NCBI GenBank assembly: GCA_036320915.1
Contig: JAXBDG010000008.1
Span: forward strand, 1 to 64,000
DNA: 64,000 bases
From: Linnemannia elongata
Taxonomy: Eukaryota; Mortierellomycota; Mortierellomycetes; Mortierellales; Mortierellaceae
Direction of reading: 5' to 3'
The position numbers and the translations under genes were made by a program. Shown piece after piece: positions 43,101 through 55,938 of the stretch. Under the pieces are notes generated by a model. That model saw only the letters and a program-made list of their open reading frames with translations. It was not told where the DNA came from and did not search any database. Numbering within the stretch: the first letter of the stretch is position 1; the number at the start of each line of letters is the position of its first letter.

Positions 43101-43964
43101 AACTACGTGTATACATGGCTGCAGTAATGCATTCATTTGCCGCAATAAAATTGGGCGCAATGTTCTATACCATCATGGTGAACAAGATATCTTCAATAAT
43201 GGCGCTCTCCTGCAGTTTCAGACTCATAGTTCCTGCCATAGGTGCATCCTTGGGCTTAGTGCTCTATAAACACCATATTGTACACAACTGGTTAATATTG
43301 GAGACAATTAAACTTACTACGACACCTTATTCCTGTTGCAAGCAAGGGTAGAATTGGTACCTGATCAATGTCCATGTGCGATTTGGAGGCCATCCTGGAA
43401 TTCAGTGGCGCGCGGAGGTGACTATTCTCGTCATAAAGTGTCTCGCTCCGTGCTATCGTTTTTCCATAAGAAGGGCGGTGTAAGGCTATTGAAATGGTAT
43501 TTTTTCTTTCTTTTTTTTGGATTAACTAGCCTTAACAGCAGCTGTTAAACGAGCCGACTCACCGGGAGCAGCCGCCGTCATCTGTGTAGTAATCTTTCGC
43601 AAAACGTCATCTGCGAATACGTCCGACATCTCCCTATTCCTGATTGGTAATGAATCTGCCCGTGTCCTGGCACTGGTTACCCCTAGTGTTCCTGCATTCA
43701 ACCTCGCCTGTGGTTGGAAGCAGGGTATGAGTGCGGCAGATCATTTGTTAGTCGTACTGAAAAGGTGTAAATATTGCGGATCGTTGAATTCTTGAAATAT
43801 GGTGATTAAAGTACCTGTGATTCGCTGGGGACGCCTTTGGAATGTCTTTTGAAGAGTCCTGGATTAGACTGGTTGTTTGCGTTTGCTGTGGTATTTGCTC
43901 CTGAGGAGGAGGAGTGCTCCTGGAGTGTTGCTGGTCGTTGTGGTCTTTGAGGACGATTCGACAT
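40168..43964 (-). CDS. GCP2: Gamma-tubulin complex component 2 (Spc97/GCP2)
   Basis: Eleven exons on minus: 43964-43815, 43707-43563, 43452-43361, 43263-43171, 43051-42949, 42848-42703, 42605-42337, 42243-41752, 41648-41119, 41017-40605 and 40503-40168. All phases close, giving 922 residues. Family landmarks: LQESAIIEDIL...GIEGTYI (GRIP1 start), NMSG near the end of exon 7, MKRYFFLDQSDYFTHFLDLA, LTLDYSVKFPLSLVIS, and HSDFLDTCLNECML near the C-terminus (GRIP2). It binds gamma-tubulin with GCP3 in the gamma-tubulin small complex at spindle pole bodies and nucleates microtubules. A disordered insert of about 80 residues (glutamine/glycine, then serine) lies in exon 9. Shares a 570-bp upstream region with the divergent AFG3 gene. 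Confidence 0.93.
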
Positions 43965-44534
43965 GAGTGAGACCTTTGTTGGGTTTCTATGTTTGAGTCC
44001 GTGTCTGTTTATGTTCGATGGTTTTGAGTGGGAAAACTAGTTTCCCTTCGGCTTCAGTATTGTTGGTATGTTTCTATTTGGTTCTTATCGGCTGCAGGCG
44101 GTATTGTTGTTGTCGTTAGATTAATTAGATTGTGCGCGTTATGGATGAGAGAGTGTGAAGAAAGAGAACAAATGATTCTTAGTCGCGTTTTTTTGGGTTC
44201 AAAATAGAGAGTGAAGACAAAGAGGAGCCAGTTACAAAGGTAAGTGGCGGTGGCTGAGGCAATCAAAAAAGAATTGATGTCTTCCGATCGCAGAGCACCA
44301 AATGGGTTCCCGGGCAACAGTATGCCTTTACCCCTGGAATGATGGAAATTCCCTTTTTCGGCCACCAACAGAGACCCAGGCACAACCCACAACAGCACCT
44401 TCTTCTTCTCTCCTCTCTTGTCAACCGTTTTCCTCCTTCCTCCTCCTCCCTCCCCCCTCACCCATCCTTGTCTTTAGTTTCTTTCCGACCTCGATCTTTT
44501 TCTCCTTGAACTCTCCTCATCAAAAAAGACACTC
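43965..44534. promoter_or_regulatory. Shared divergent promoter region of GCP2 and AFG3
   Basis: 570 bp between two start codons facing away from each other. The AFG3 side is strongly CT-rich for about 130 bp before the ATG, a common fungal leader composition. No specific site was recognised. Confidence 0.45.
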
Positions 44535-47071
44535 ATGAGCGCATTCCTTAGTCGGGCTGCCCTGGCAAGAAACTCTCCCGCCTGCATACGCTCATCCGCC
44601 CTCGCTCGCTTCACCACTGCCTCCTCAAGGACGCACGTTGCATCCAATGGAACCCGCCAGCAGATTCGCACCAGATTCTACTCCTCCGAGAAGCAGACTC
44701 CCCCACCTTCCAACAAGAACAACAACAACAACAACAGCAACAACAACAACAACGGCGACAAGAGCCCTACCCCCCAGTCATTCGAGGCATATCTGACCAA
44801 CCTGCTGCGCGATGCCATGAAAAAGACAGAGGGAAGCAACGGACAGGCTCCCAAGAATAATGGCCAAGGTGGAAACCGCAACACTAACAGCAACAACAAC
44901 AATGGCGGCAATCGTAATAACAACAGCAACAGCAATCCCCGCAAACCCACACCGGCGCCTGAGGGTGGGAACAACAATAACAACAACCAACCTTTCTACA
45001 GTATGACGCTCAACCCCGGCACGGTCTTGCCCCTGGCCTTCACCACCTACGTCCTCTACAAGGCCATGTCACCCTCGGACAACACCCGAGAGATCACCTG
45101 GCAGGATTTCCGGTCGACCTTCTTGGACCGCGGATTGGTCGATCGCCTCGTTGTCCTGAACAGGAACAGAGTCAAGGTTTTCCTGAGAAACGATGGGCAG
45201 GCAGGTTCCATCCCTGGAACATTGGGCCAGTCCTACGGAACGACATACACTTTCTCAATTGGTTCGGTCGAGGCCTTCGAACGCAAGCTCGACGAGGCTC
45301 AGTCGGAACTCGGCATCCCCGGATCGGAACGGATCCCCGTCTCGTATAGAGACGAGGTCAACGTTCTCGGAACTTTGATTCACTTTGCGCCCACCCTGAT
45401 CTTGGTTGGAGTGTTGGTCTTTATGGCCAAGAAGGGTGGCGGTGGCGCTGGACAGGGTATCTTTGGAGTGGGCAAGTCCAAGGCAAAGCTGTTCAATCAG
45501 GAGACAGATATCGCCGTCAAGTTCAAGGATGTCGCAGGAATGGACGAGGCCAAGGTTGAGATCATGGAATTTGTCAAGTTCTTGAAGAATCCGGCAGCTT
45601 ATGAAAAGTTGGGTGCCAAGATCCCCAAAGGTGCCATCCTCAGCGGACCCCCTGGTACCGGAAAGACCTTACTGGCCAAGGCGACTGCTGGAGAGGCAGG
45701 AGTTCCATTCTTGAGCGTCTCGGGATCTGAGTTTGTGGAGATGTTTGTTGGAGTTGGAGCTTCGCGTGTACGGGATCTCTTTGCCAGTGCTAAGAAGCAC
45801 TCGCCTTGCATCATCTTTGTTGATGAGATTGATGCCATCGGAAAGGCTCGTGGCAAGGGAGGTCAGTTCGGAGGCAACGATGAGCGTGAGAGTACACTGA
45901 ACCAGCTGTTGGTTGAGATGGACGGCTTCGGTTCGAGTGAGCATATTGTCGTGTTAGCAGGAACCAACCGACCGGACGTTCTGGATGATGCCTTGATGCG
46001 ACCTGGACGTTTTGACCGACACATTGCCATTGACCGACCTGACATCAAAGGGCGTAACGATATTTTCCAAGTCCATCTTCGCCCTATCAAAACTGAGGAA
46101 GATCTTGCAAAGTTGGGCCAGAAGCTGGCAGCATTGACCCCGGGATTCTCTGGAGCAGACATCCACAACGTCTGTAACGAGGCCGCTCTGATCGCTGCTA
46201 GACACAACAAAGAAACGGTCGTCGAGGCCGACTTTGAGGCAGCCATCGAGCGTGTGATTGTCGGTCTGGAGAAGAAATCCAAGGTCTTATCGCCTGAGGA
46301 GAAGAAGACGGTTGCGTACCATGAGGCAGGACACGCTGTTGCTGGGTGGTACTTGGAGCACGCCGATCCCCTCTTGAAGGTGTCGATTATCCCTCGTGGC
46401 GTTGGCGCTCTTGGATATGCTCAGTACTTGCCTAAGGACCAGTACCTGTATTCCACCCAACAACTCATGGACCGCATGTGCATGACTCTCGGAGGCCGTG
46501 TCTCTGAGCACATCTTTTTCGGAACTATCACCACTGGTGCCCAGGACGATCTCCAAAAGGTCACCAAGATGGCATACGCCCAAGGTAAAATACTCTCTAT
46601 CCTTTTTTTGTTCATAATTCGGCGCTTTTTCGCGAAAAGGCGATTGATTGCAAACCAACACTGACACGTTGATACCGCTTCACAATGATAGTGGCCACAT
46701 ACGGAATGGACGATGAGTTGGGGCCATTGTCGTACGGCAATCAAGATAACAAGGATCAGTTCACAAAGCCTTACAGTGAAAAGACTGGACAAATCATTGA
46801 CAACCAGGCACGATCGTTAATTGGCAAGGCGTTCCGCAAGACGACCGACTTGTTGACGGAGAAGCGTGCTGATGTGGAGAAGGTGGCCAAGTTGTTGATG
46901 GAGAAAGAGGTCCTGAACCGTGCTGACATGGAGCGTCTTCTGGGCAAGCGTCCTTTCCAGGATAAGTTGCATGAGTTGCTGGGTACCGAGGTCACTCCTC
47001 AGGATGAAAAGTATATCAATCCTTCGGATGCCTCTGCCCCCACTATTCCTGCTACCCCGCCCGCCTTGTAA
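44535..47071 (+). CDS. AFG3: Mitochondrial m-AAA protease (AFG3/YTA10-like)
   Basis: Exons 44535-46584 and 46692-47071 give 809 residues. Basic, serine-rich mitochondrial presequence at the N-terminus; an asparagine-rich linker (about 58-160); two membrane helices (about 158-178 and 285-300); an AAA domain with Walker A GPPGTGKT (371-378) and Walker [12 protein letters not shown]; and the zinc-protease motif HEAGH (H596, E597, H600). An inner-membrane, matrix-facing ATP-dependent protease for quality control and processing of membrane proteins. Length and domain order are as in Afg3/Yta10. The single intron follows YAQ. Start supported by the presequence. Confidence 0.95.
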
Positions 47072-47613
47072 AACAACAAACCACTAGATTTATGACACCA
47101 TTCATTACTAGACTTTCTTTAACGACAATACAAAACTTATTCTTATGTATAACTGATGCTGTGTCATTTACCCTTCATCAAAAACGCGCCTTGAGGTTGT
47201 CGCGGTTGTGGGTCGTCATAGCATCGGTTCAATTGACCAATCACAGTCGATCACCCTTTGCCCTGGCAGTCTCTTCCTGTCCACTCCCTCCCCTTTACTC
47301 TCTCGGTTTTTCATCCTCCTTTAGTCTCTCTGCTTCTCTCTTTCCCCTCTTCCCTCCTCTTTTCCTCCATTCTTTCCACTCTAACGCGCCACTCTTAACC
47401 ATCCAATCGTTCCTCCACTGCCTCCTCAACAACTCTTCCTTCACACATACCTTTTCCTACTTTACCCTCTCCATTATCTGTACCGTCTGTCTATCTCCTC
47501 TCCGTCTCCCTCCTTCTCGCCAGTTATTCCTAGCACCTAACAGCCCATTTACCCGCAACACATATAACAAACACCTAACTCTTTGGTGACACAGGAGAAA
47601 AGAATAACGAATA
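47072..47613. other. Intergenic, CT-rich leader
   Basis: 542 bp. The last 350 are dominated by C and T (fungal promoter/leader style) for the downstream membrane-protein gene. No other feature seen. Confidence 0.45.
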
Positions 47614-48643
47614 ATGCTGAACACGAGCAATGCACGAATCCGGTTGGGGCTGTCACTCGTATGCCTTGCCTTTATATTTATCCTCTCGTTGGTGATCATG
47701 GGCACCGTTGGGGTCAATGGTCATATCACATTCGAGAACTTGAACGATGGTTGCCTCCTCTATATGTCTATCGACGACAATAAGGTTGCTTCTTACAACA
47801 ACGGTAAGCAGAGGGAGTCAGTCAGCCAAGAAGGTGCACTGTGAAGGCAAAAGACGGCTTGCAAAAAAAATAATCGCCGATGTCATTATTATCCTGCGTG
47901 TTTGTGTTTGAGGAATTGTACTAACAAGTAACAACCATTCATTCTGCCTCTTTCCCACTTATTCCTCCGACTCTCTCTGTCTGCTCACCTGCCCTTTAAC
48001 GGCAACCAGGGTACTGTCTGTTTCCTATCATAGGAGGGGCGATAACATGTGTCACCTCACTCTTATTCATGGCATATTGGGTCATGATCCTTCGCCGCAG
48101 GGATGATTTCGCACCCCGCATCGTGTCCATGGCCCTGTTGGCTACCAGTGTCGTCATGGCGCTGTTCTCTTTTGCAATCTGTGGTGAGATTGGGATCGGA
48201 TTGAATAAGGCTTGTGGGGCTCTGGTGCCAGGCCAGAAGTTGGCAGAATGCCGCTCTATCAAGAACTTTGCCGGTAAGTAAGCGCCTTACATATGGTGCG
48301 AACCAAGCAAATACAACGCATGCGGGCCGAAGGAAAGTGAAGAGCAAAGGAGCAGCAAGGACTCAGTGAGCGAGGAAATAATGCATTGCATGGAGTAAAA
48401 GATAGATCAGTTGTGTACTGGGACGATTGATGACCCCTTAGCTAATCATGTTACTGCTTGTCAATTCCCCCCTTTCCTCCGCCGATAGCCTTGTACGCGG
48501 CACAGGTATGTGCCGGTCTGATGGGCGGGTTCTGGCTTGCAGCTTTGGTTGTGGAGTGGATCCAGTATAAGAAGCAGCCTTCAGTTTTGTCAACATCTTC
48601 GGATCCTATTAGCCAAACAACTGTGTTGCCTCACCATCGTTAG
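47614..48643 (+). CDS. Four-helix integral membrane protein, hypothetical
   Basis: Exons 47614-47803, 48010-48273 and 48489-48643 join in phase to 202 residues. Four hydrophobic helices (about 12-34, 70-90, 105-127 and 160-180), with a first extracytoplasmic loop containing GCLLYM and a later conserved-looking GLNKACGAL loop. Tetraspan layout as in claudin/SUR7- or MARVEL-like proteins; no diagnostic motif allows a choice. Probably at the plasma membrane. The short polar C-terminus ends HHR. Introns are 206 and 215 bp, longer than in neighbours. Confidence 0.7.
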
Positions 48644-48879
48644 CTAGTGGGAGCGTTTGCCTCCTTTGAAAGGTCTATGTTAGCCTTTATCTTTAACGCA
48701 CCCTTGACGCCATTTATCCACATTGAAACGAATACATATGTGTTTTGTCGTTATTTGTTCGATGCAAAAATACTAATTGTGTGAGTGTGTAAGCGTGTGT
48801 GTATGTGTGTGTTAGAGAAAATGCGAATGTGTTGGGTCTATCTAAATTGCGCTGTTGGATGCTATACGTAACGGGGCCA

Positions 48880-51800
48880 TCACTTTGATGCATACGACTT
48901 TTGCTGCTGCTGATAATGCTGTAGTTGCTGTTGCCGCTGGCGGGCCCATATGCGACGGAGCTCTCGCTGGATACGGCGACGATCGACCTGTTGCTGAGCC
49001 TTGTACGCCCACCACCGGACTGGATCTGGCACAAACACGGTCCCGATGGCCATGGGTGGTAGTCGCTGTTCCGTATCATCCATTATGGCGTCATTAATCT
49101 TGTTCAGACTAGCGGCGACGCTTGTGTTGGCACCCGTACTAGTACTGCTCCTGCTGTCGCTGCTGGCATGGCTGCTGTGCCCACTGGTGCCGCTGGGACT
49201 TAGGCTGGGAGTGGTGCCTATGCCGGTCCCCTCCATGATGATATTGTTGTTGTACAGTGTATTTTGACTCCGTCTGTCTGCTTCGTCCTCATCAACACTC
49301 CTTGCCATGTTATTACCGACATAGTCCTCCTCTTCCTCGGATCTCATTCTGAGAACTTCTCGTGTTCCAGCATCTCCGGGGAACACGATCAAGACATTTA
49401 AGGCCAGTAACGGGCCTGCCTCGTACTCTTGAGGGCCTCTTGTCCAGAAAGGACCCTCACGTTCGTCAGATAATCCCGCAGCGCCTGCGTTTGACGTCGT
49501 AGAATCGTCGTCTTTATCCTGCCAACGACCGTCGGCGTTTTCTTGATTGTTGTTGTTGTTGTTGTTGTTGTTGGACGATCCTCCAAGAGGTACCATCTCT
49601 AACACCGTTCCTGGAGTTGCCGAGCCCCCTGCGGAGCGTAGCGCTGTCCTAGAAGCAGCCTTATGAGCCTCCTTCAAAGAACCCCGAGACCGAGTCGAAA
49701 GACTAGACTGTAACTCGTTCCTCCTCGAAAACGACCTTGCGACCGAGAATGACGGTCTTGAGGACGATCCTGAGCGTGATACCGGGATCCTTGATTGTTG
49801 GCGTTGTTGCGCTTGATGTTCTTGTGCCTGTTTATCCCGCTGCTGTCGTCGTTGGAGCGAGCGTCGGTATCGTCGGTACTGTTGACGGGTGTTGGGAACA
49901 AGTCCTCCATGGAAGGGAACTGGCTCTACCGAAATGGGCTGAACCATGATTGGATTCCGGACTCGGCGTCTTGGAAGAAAGCCATTGGGAACGAGCGATA
50001 TTGGCAGATCCGAATCTGTTCTCACCATACTATTCCGCTGTGATCCATGACGGTGTAGACTCGACAAGGGCAATTGTTCGAACTCGCTTCCCAAAAACAC
50101 ATCTCCAGAACTATGCTCCGCAGCCTTCTGAGATACCTGTGTCAGAGCCTCCTTCTCCTCTGGCCGAATTCGAGAGTGGTCCAAAAACCGTCTCAACGAT
50201 GCTGAACCCTTCAATCGTCCGCCTAGCGACAGTCCTCGCTGCAAACCCGACAAAGTTCCACTGCCACCGCTGCTACCAGTATCGTCGCTTTGATTGAGTG
50301 GCTCTGTCCGCACCCTCTCACTACTCGTGTGCCGCCTTTGGATCCCGTTGATGAGTGGCTCACTAAAAATTGCAGGTGGGATGCCAAGGAACCGGTGAGG
50401 GCCGCCTGATCTAGGTGGTGAAGATCCAAGATCGCGGATGAAATCTGATTTCCTGCGGGCCCCTGCTTGGGCGTCAAAAACGTCCTCATCGTCGCCGCCA
50501 TGAGAGGGGATTCCTGTCTGCGAGGTAGTTGCTTGGCATGCAGTGAAATCCGGTCGAGCGAGCGGAGAGGACTCGTTCTTGCGCACAGGACGTTGCCTTA
50601 GAGTACTTGGAACAGACCCTGGAGGCATCAAGACTCGCCAGAGCGCATCCTTTTCCTCTTGGACGCCCACAACAATTCGGTACATGGGCTTTTTCTCGAC
50701 CCCGTCCTGATCTGCTCCATCTCGGCCACCACCTAGGGTGATATTCGTCTGGGATCCAAGTGCTCCTCGCCTCTCGTCCTCGGCCGCCTCTTCCTCCTGC
50801 ATCCTTAGCTCTGCAGCCGCCCACTGCGCCTCATCTCGCTCAGCGATCACCCTTCGCAGCTTACGGCCCAAGATAATGAGCAAGAAAACGCCGAAGATAA
50901 ATCCAACCATAAAGAAACCCAATGTCGCCAGATCGAGTTGGGATCCCTTGTCGTCACTCCTGACCTCAGGAATATTTAAAAGGTTGACTGTCAAGGTCAT
51001 CGTGATTGGGATGTCGGTTGGGTTCGTGATTGAATAGACATAGTATCCCGAAAACCGTCGTGGATCTCCTGCGAGAAAGTAAATCCCCTGAGTTGATAAC
51101 CCCTGCAGGGCTGACTGGGATGGTGATCCGTCGAGTCCAGAGTACTTTGTCCAGCGGCGCATCAGCTCTGTGACATTCATGATCCCCGAGGTAGTGAGAA
51201 CTGGCCGGTCCCAATCAAGGGAGTTCTTGTTGGCTGGGAGGTCATCGGGAGGAATGGTCGATGCTTGTTCAGAGTCGTCCCAGGTGCTGTCCGAAAGGCT
51301 GTGGTCGGCTCGCCAGTACATATTCATAAACCCCTCCCAAACATTGAGCGACCGGAAGACAAGCGCCTCGTTCGGGTTGGTGTTGATATCAAACTGAATG
51401 TCGCGATCCGGCTCGTCAATGTATGTCTTGAAATACAGCGTGTTCCCCGCAGCAATGATTCCTGGGTACGGGGTCATTGTGTTGACGCCAATGCGAGAGG
51501 GGCAATCTTCGACTTTGACGACTTGGGATTTGAGGTCAGGTCGTTGAGTTAACAGGCCCTGCAGGGTGCCATTTACAGGTACGTCGTCGGACCCTCCAAG
51601 AAGAATGGGTGTTGCTGAGGATACAGGTTTCTTGGCTTTGTCGGTGTCGAAGAGACAGAGTCCGTTGATGTAAGAGCAGTAGTGTGGGTTGCAGTTCTGG
51701 CAGTCGTCGTATTTGCTGCACCAATTCAATGCTGTCAATAATGCATTGGAACAAAAAGATAAAATACAGGTAAGACATGAGCCTTGTGGTGGCGTGAAAC

Positions 51801-54733
51801 CTTTTAAAAATAGATATACACAATGAAAGAAAACGACAGAGTGGAACAAACCAAAGGCTAAAGACAACTCTAAAATAACAATTACCTCGACAACGGTTGA
51901 CATCGGCAGCAGCGGGAGGATAGATATTGATGGTAATGTTGACCATGTCGTTATGTTCATAGCCATCGAATCCGCCAAAGATGTACGCAGTGTAGGAGGT
52001 CTTGCTTGCGCCTGCAGCTCCTGGAGGCCTCAGCACCATCGTATGGTTGACTCTTGTCTTGACAAAGTCGTAAGCATCCGATATGTCATACGATGCCCAC
52101 TTCTGGCAAGCTGTTGTGAATAATGAACCAAGTGTCAAATTAGCCGCCAATGTTCAATCTGCCAACGATGATGCGTGGTTATAACAATAAAACGTCTGCA
52201 AGTCAGTACTTACAAATGTCATAGAGGTACATGGTTCTGATTAAGCAGGATGCTTCCTTCGTGGTTCCGAGTCCAAAAGGCCGCATGCCACCGTACATGA
52301 CAACCATGTCACTGCCCGCGAGCCCAACTGACGCCCAGACTCCAGAAATAGCATCATACATTGCAGGATTCTGCAAGTCCCTGGTTGTGCTATTGTACGA
52401 TCCGTCGCCTTTAGGATCATCAAGGTTGTTGTCTACTCCATCGCTACTTGTGGGTATATACATCGTTCCGTTCCAGCCAACGGGCCTCGAATCCAAAGGG
52501 TCAAATCTGGGTGCATGTGCAAACCAGAGTTCCTGATCGAGCGAGTACTGGTAGGGGATGGTGTTGCGGATAGTCTGGTTGATCATCCCGCTAAAGTAGT
52601 AGATCGAGTTTGTCGCTTCATGATAGACCGCAGAGGCGCCAGATAGTCCGACAGAGTTTTGGTGATCCGCCAAAGACCATTGACGGGTTTCGATGTCGTA
52701 ATAGTGCAGTTCCCGCATTGTGACGCCCTCTCTAGTCATCCCACCAAAGACTGACAGCCGCGTTTGATTGTTGTTCGTGAGGAAGACACAGGCTGGTCCG
52801 ATAAGGCCCGTGGGTATCTTTTCCAAATTAATAGGCAGTTGTCTCGTCCAGGTCTTTGTGTCGTACATCCAGACCTCTGCCGACGGGCCCCATTGGGTCA
52901 TGCCACCGTATATGTACAGATTGCCTTTGTGCACAAACGAAAAGTGTCCGTATCGAGGGTCTGGCGACTTGATTGCGGTGAGACTGGCCCATTTGTTGGT
53001 TGCTAGTTATTGGGGGAGTGGAAGGGCGGAAACAGCGAGCACCTAAAGTTATTAATAAACCAGCGGGCCACTTAAGCTGACAAGACTAAATGGACCGCGT
53101 CGTACGACATGGTCTCTTCTTTTGATACATAAAACCAGCTGTAAATAAAAAAGACGAACCGAGCGAGGTCCAAATCGACATACCAAAACTAAACGTGAGC
53201 AGGTCCCACATCCATCGACTGCGGCTGCTGGACCCTCCAGTAATGTAGACCATGTCCTTGGCAGAGTCGTACGCCATCGAATGCTGCGAGCGTGGAGTAA
53301 ACCCCTCGAACCCTGTCGTTTCTACAGGGCACATGGTCATTTTGGAGGGGATGTTGGTAAACATTAATATGGCGTAGATTGTTGTAAATATGTATCGGGT
53401 GAAGATACATCCGATTCATATGATCTACCCATTTCAATCGAATAGGCCATCGTTACCTTTCTGACAGACAGACCCAGTGTATTTTGAATTACAGTCACAG
53501 GTACCAGCTTTGCAGGTGCCTTTGCCAGAGTTCAGGCAGATGTTACAGGGCGGCACGGTTGACCAGGAGCCAGTGAAACCCGGCGCTGACGGGGAGTCGG
53601 CCGACTTTGTAAAGACGACAGTTAATTGAGAACCTGACGAATACAATAACGGGAGGTTGTTCAACCAATAGTTCCCGCAGAGATTGGCAAGCAGTGGTGA
53701 GGTTGTGTCTGGTCCATCGTAGATCGCCAACGAGTCCTTCCTGTTTGTTGTTTTCACGCGTTTGCAAACAGAAAGTACCAATGTCAATGTATCAACAAAA
53801 GTAATTGAGTACGGAAAAAGGTTATTTGTTAGGAATGTGTGTAAAGGGTATCATGGAGCGCAAAAAAAAAGCGTAGGACCTCGATGCCGACATATATGTA
53901 TCTCGCTTAGCGGAACCATAGCGGAAAGTAAAAGGGTGTCAAGGAACATAAGGAACATGATGAACAAGAGACCTCGAAGCCGATGTGCATCTCTCTCTGC
54001 GAGTAGTATAATAAAAAAAAAAAAAGGCAAAATAAGGGTGTAAGTGAAAGAGAAGAACATACCCACAGGCGAGCATGATCACGCTCCAGAAGGACAGCTG
54101 AATGATAGAAGGCCCCGTCGTCGAAGTTCCATCCCCCGGAATAGTTATCTTCCAGGTACACGTCCGGGCCCCTACTGGGTCGACACCATCCCCCGAGGTG
54201 GACGAAAACGTGCCGTTCCATGCCATGTACTCTTCGGGATTGTCTTCATTGCACAGGTGGGTGGCCACCTTGGGTTCCTGTTGAATGGCGACGCGGTCAT
54301 AGATGACAGGGTGAGGTTGTGGGTAGTAATCTGATGGGGGAATGTCCTGGCCATTGACAGGTCCTCTTTCAGAGGGTGATGTCCGTGAAGGACGGGATCT
54401 TGTTGCATTGGAGTCGTCAGCTGGTCGCGCGACCGGTTCCGATCGGGGTCCTATTGATGCTAGCCGAGTGTTTGTGCGGGTGTTGATGTTGTGCCTTGCT
54501 ATTGCATGGTCGTGAAGTAGTAGTAGTTGCTGTTGTGGCTGTTGTAGTTGTTGTGGTTGTAGTTGTTGCTGTTGTTGTTGTGCCGGAAAGGGAGGGGGTG
54601 CAGGTACGGCGTTGACGACGAGTGAGGGCGAAGAGGACAAGGAGGACTCGAGGGTGGATTGGAGGAGTATGATGGCGAGGAGGAGGAGGAGGAAGAGCGA
54701 CAGCCAGCGAGGCTGCGGCTGGTTCAGAGGCAT
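48880..54733 (-). CDS. Attractin-like CUB/EGF/kelch membrane protein
   Basis: Six exons: 54733-54063, 53740-53457, 53321-53184, 53002-52214, 52110-51886 and 51731-48880, in phase, 1652 residues. Signal-anchor helix at about 10-25, Q-rich tract (about 50-72), CUB domain (TCTWKITIP to about 290), EGF-like cysteines (CNICLNSGKGTC...CDCNSKYTGSVC), six or so kelch repeats (about 325-690), a cysteine cluster like PSI (WCSKYDDCQNCNPHYCSY, about 705), a single membrane helix (about 970-992) and a cytoplasmic tail of about 660 disordered residues. Likely a surface receptor or adhesion protein, by analogy with attractin; function unknown in fungi. First exon start is the only ATG before the signal helix. 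Confidence 0.85.
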
Positions 54734-55313
54734 CTAGACCGGAGAGAGTATCTAGCAACGAAGTGTCGTGCCTTGGAACAACTGATAACGGTCGATGATG
54801 AGGGTAGGTGATGATGAAAGGAAGAAGGCGAGAGAGACTGATAAAGTTGTAAATTCAGGGACCACAAGAAAAGGGGGGCGGGGAAGGGAAGTCGCCTTTT
54901 TTGGTGGCAAAGAAATGGGTTGAGTGAGCGAGTGAATGTGAATGGAAGGGAAGGGATGGGAAGAGCGTTGATGATGGCAAAAGGTGAATGAATGGAGGAG
55001 TGAATAAGAAATAGGGGAGGAAGGAGAGGAAGAAGGAAATTATTACAGCGAGGAACAATGAAGACATTAAAATAGATGAAATAGTTATGCGGTCGAGCGA
55101 AACGATATTTCGTTCTTTCCGTGGAATCGAATCGAGGGAAGGAACAAACATCGGATCAGGGATGGATAAGTTGTCAAGCAGGGCAAGGGAGGGATTGATT
55201 GGGAGTAACACAGTAACACACTTGAGCAGGGGTCAACTATGCATTTTTACACAGGACGCAACAAACATGGACACCAAACATAACGCAACAATGTCGATGT
55301 ATTAATACTGTTC

Positions 55314-55350
<37 letters not shown>

Positions 55351-55938
55351 GGTTTTTTGTTCTAGTTGTTCTTGTTGTTGCTCACACACTCACACTCATT
55401 CAATGGCTCTCACGTCTTTCCTTCCTTCCTTCATCTTTCAACTGAAATGTTTTTATGTCTGTTGTGCTGTAGACATATCTTCCTCTTGCTCTTGCTCTTG
55501 CAAAAGTAATTTGCTCGCGTGAGTTCAGTCCATTTTTTATTTTGCTTCTTAATCTGTCAAACAACATCGTGGAGGAGCAGGGGGGGGGGACAGGATACAC
55601 AATGCACGTATGATCCAGGTAGACCAAATATTACCCGCCTGCAAGTCTTTCCTCGTCTTCTGGAAAGAAGGAAACAAAAGTGTACATGAACAAAGAAAGA
55701 AAGGATAGGAGGATTTTTCCCAGTACCATCCTCCTCGTGGAGCAATTGATTGGCTGTCAAACCATGCATTATACCAACTCTTCGTTTCCCATCCATCCAC
55801 ATCCACCCCTTTTCTTTTGTGCAAGAAAAATATCTTCAAAAAAATCGTTCTTAGAATGAGCGACAACCTTTAGAGGGAAACAAGCAAAAAAAAAACTTTA
55901 ATAGAACGGGGCATAAAAAAAAGGGGTGGCGCTATTGT
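54734..55938. other. Intergenic region between two minus-strand genes
   Basis: Promoter of the attractin-like gene and 3' region of the calcium pump. It contains a (TTG)n microsatellite (about 55312-55350) and purine-rich tracts. No gene supported. Confidence 0.5.
55312..55350. repeat. (TTG)n microsatellite
   Basis: About 13 trinucleotide units, no frame of interest across it. Confidence 0.9.

Noticed and set aside
44678..44990. Minus-strand leucine- and valine-rich frames opposite AFG3
   Set aside because: Shadow of the asparagine-repeat codons of the AFG3 gene.
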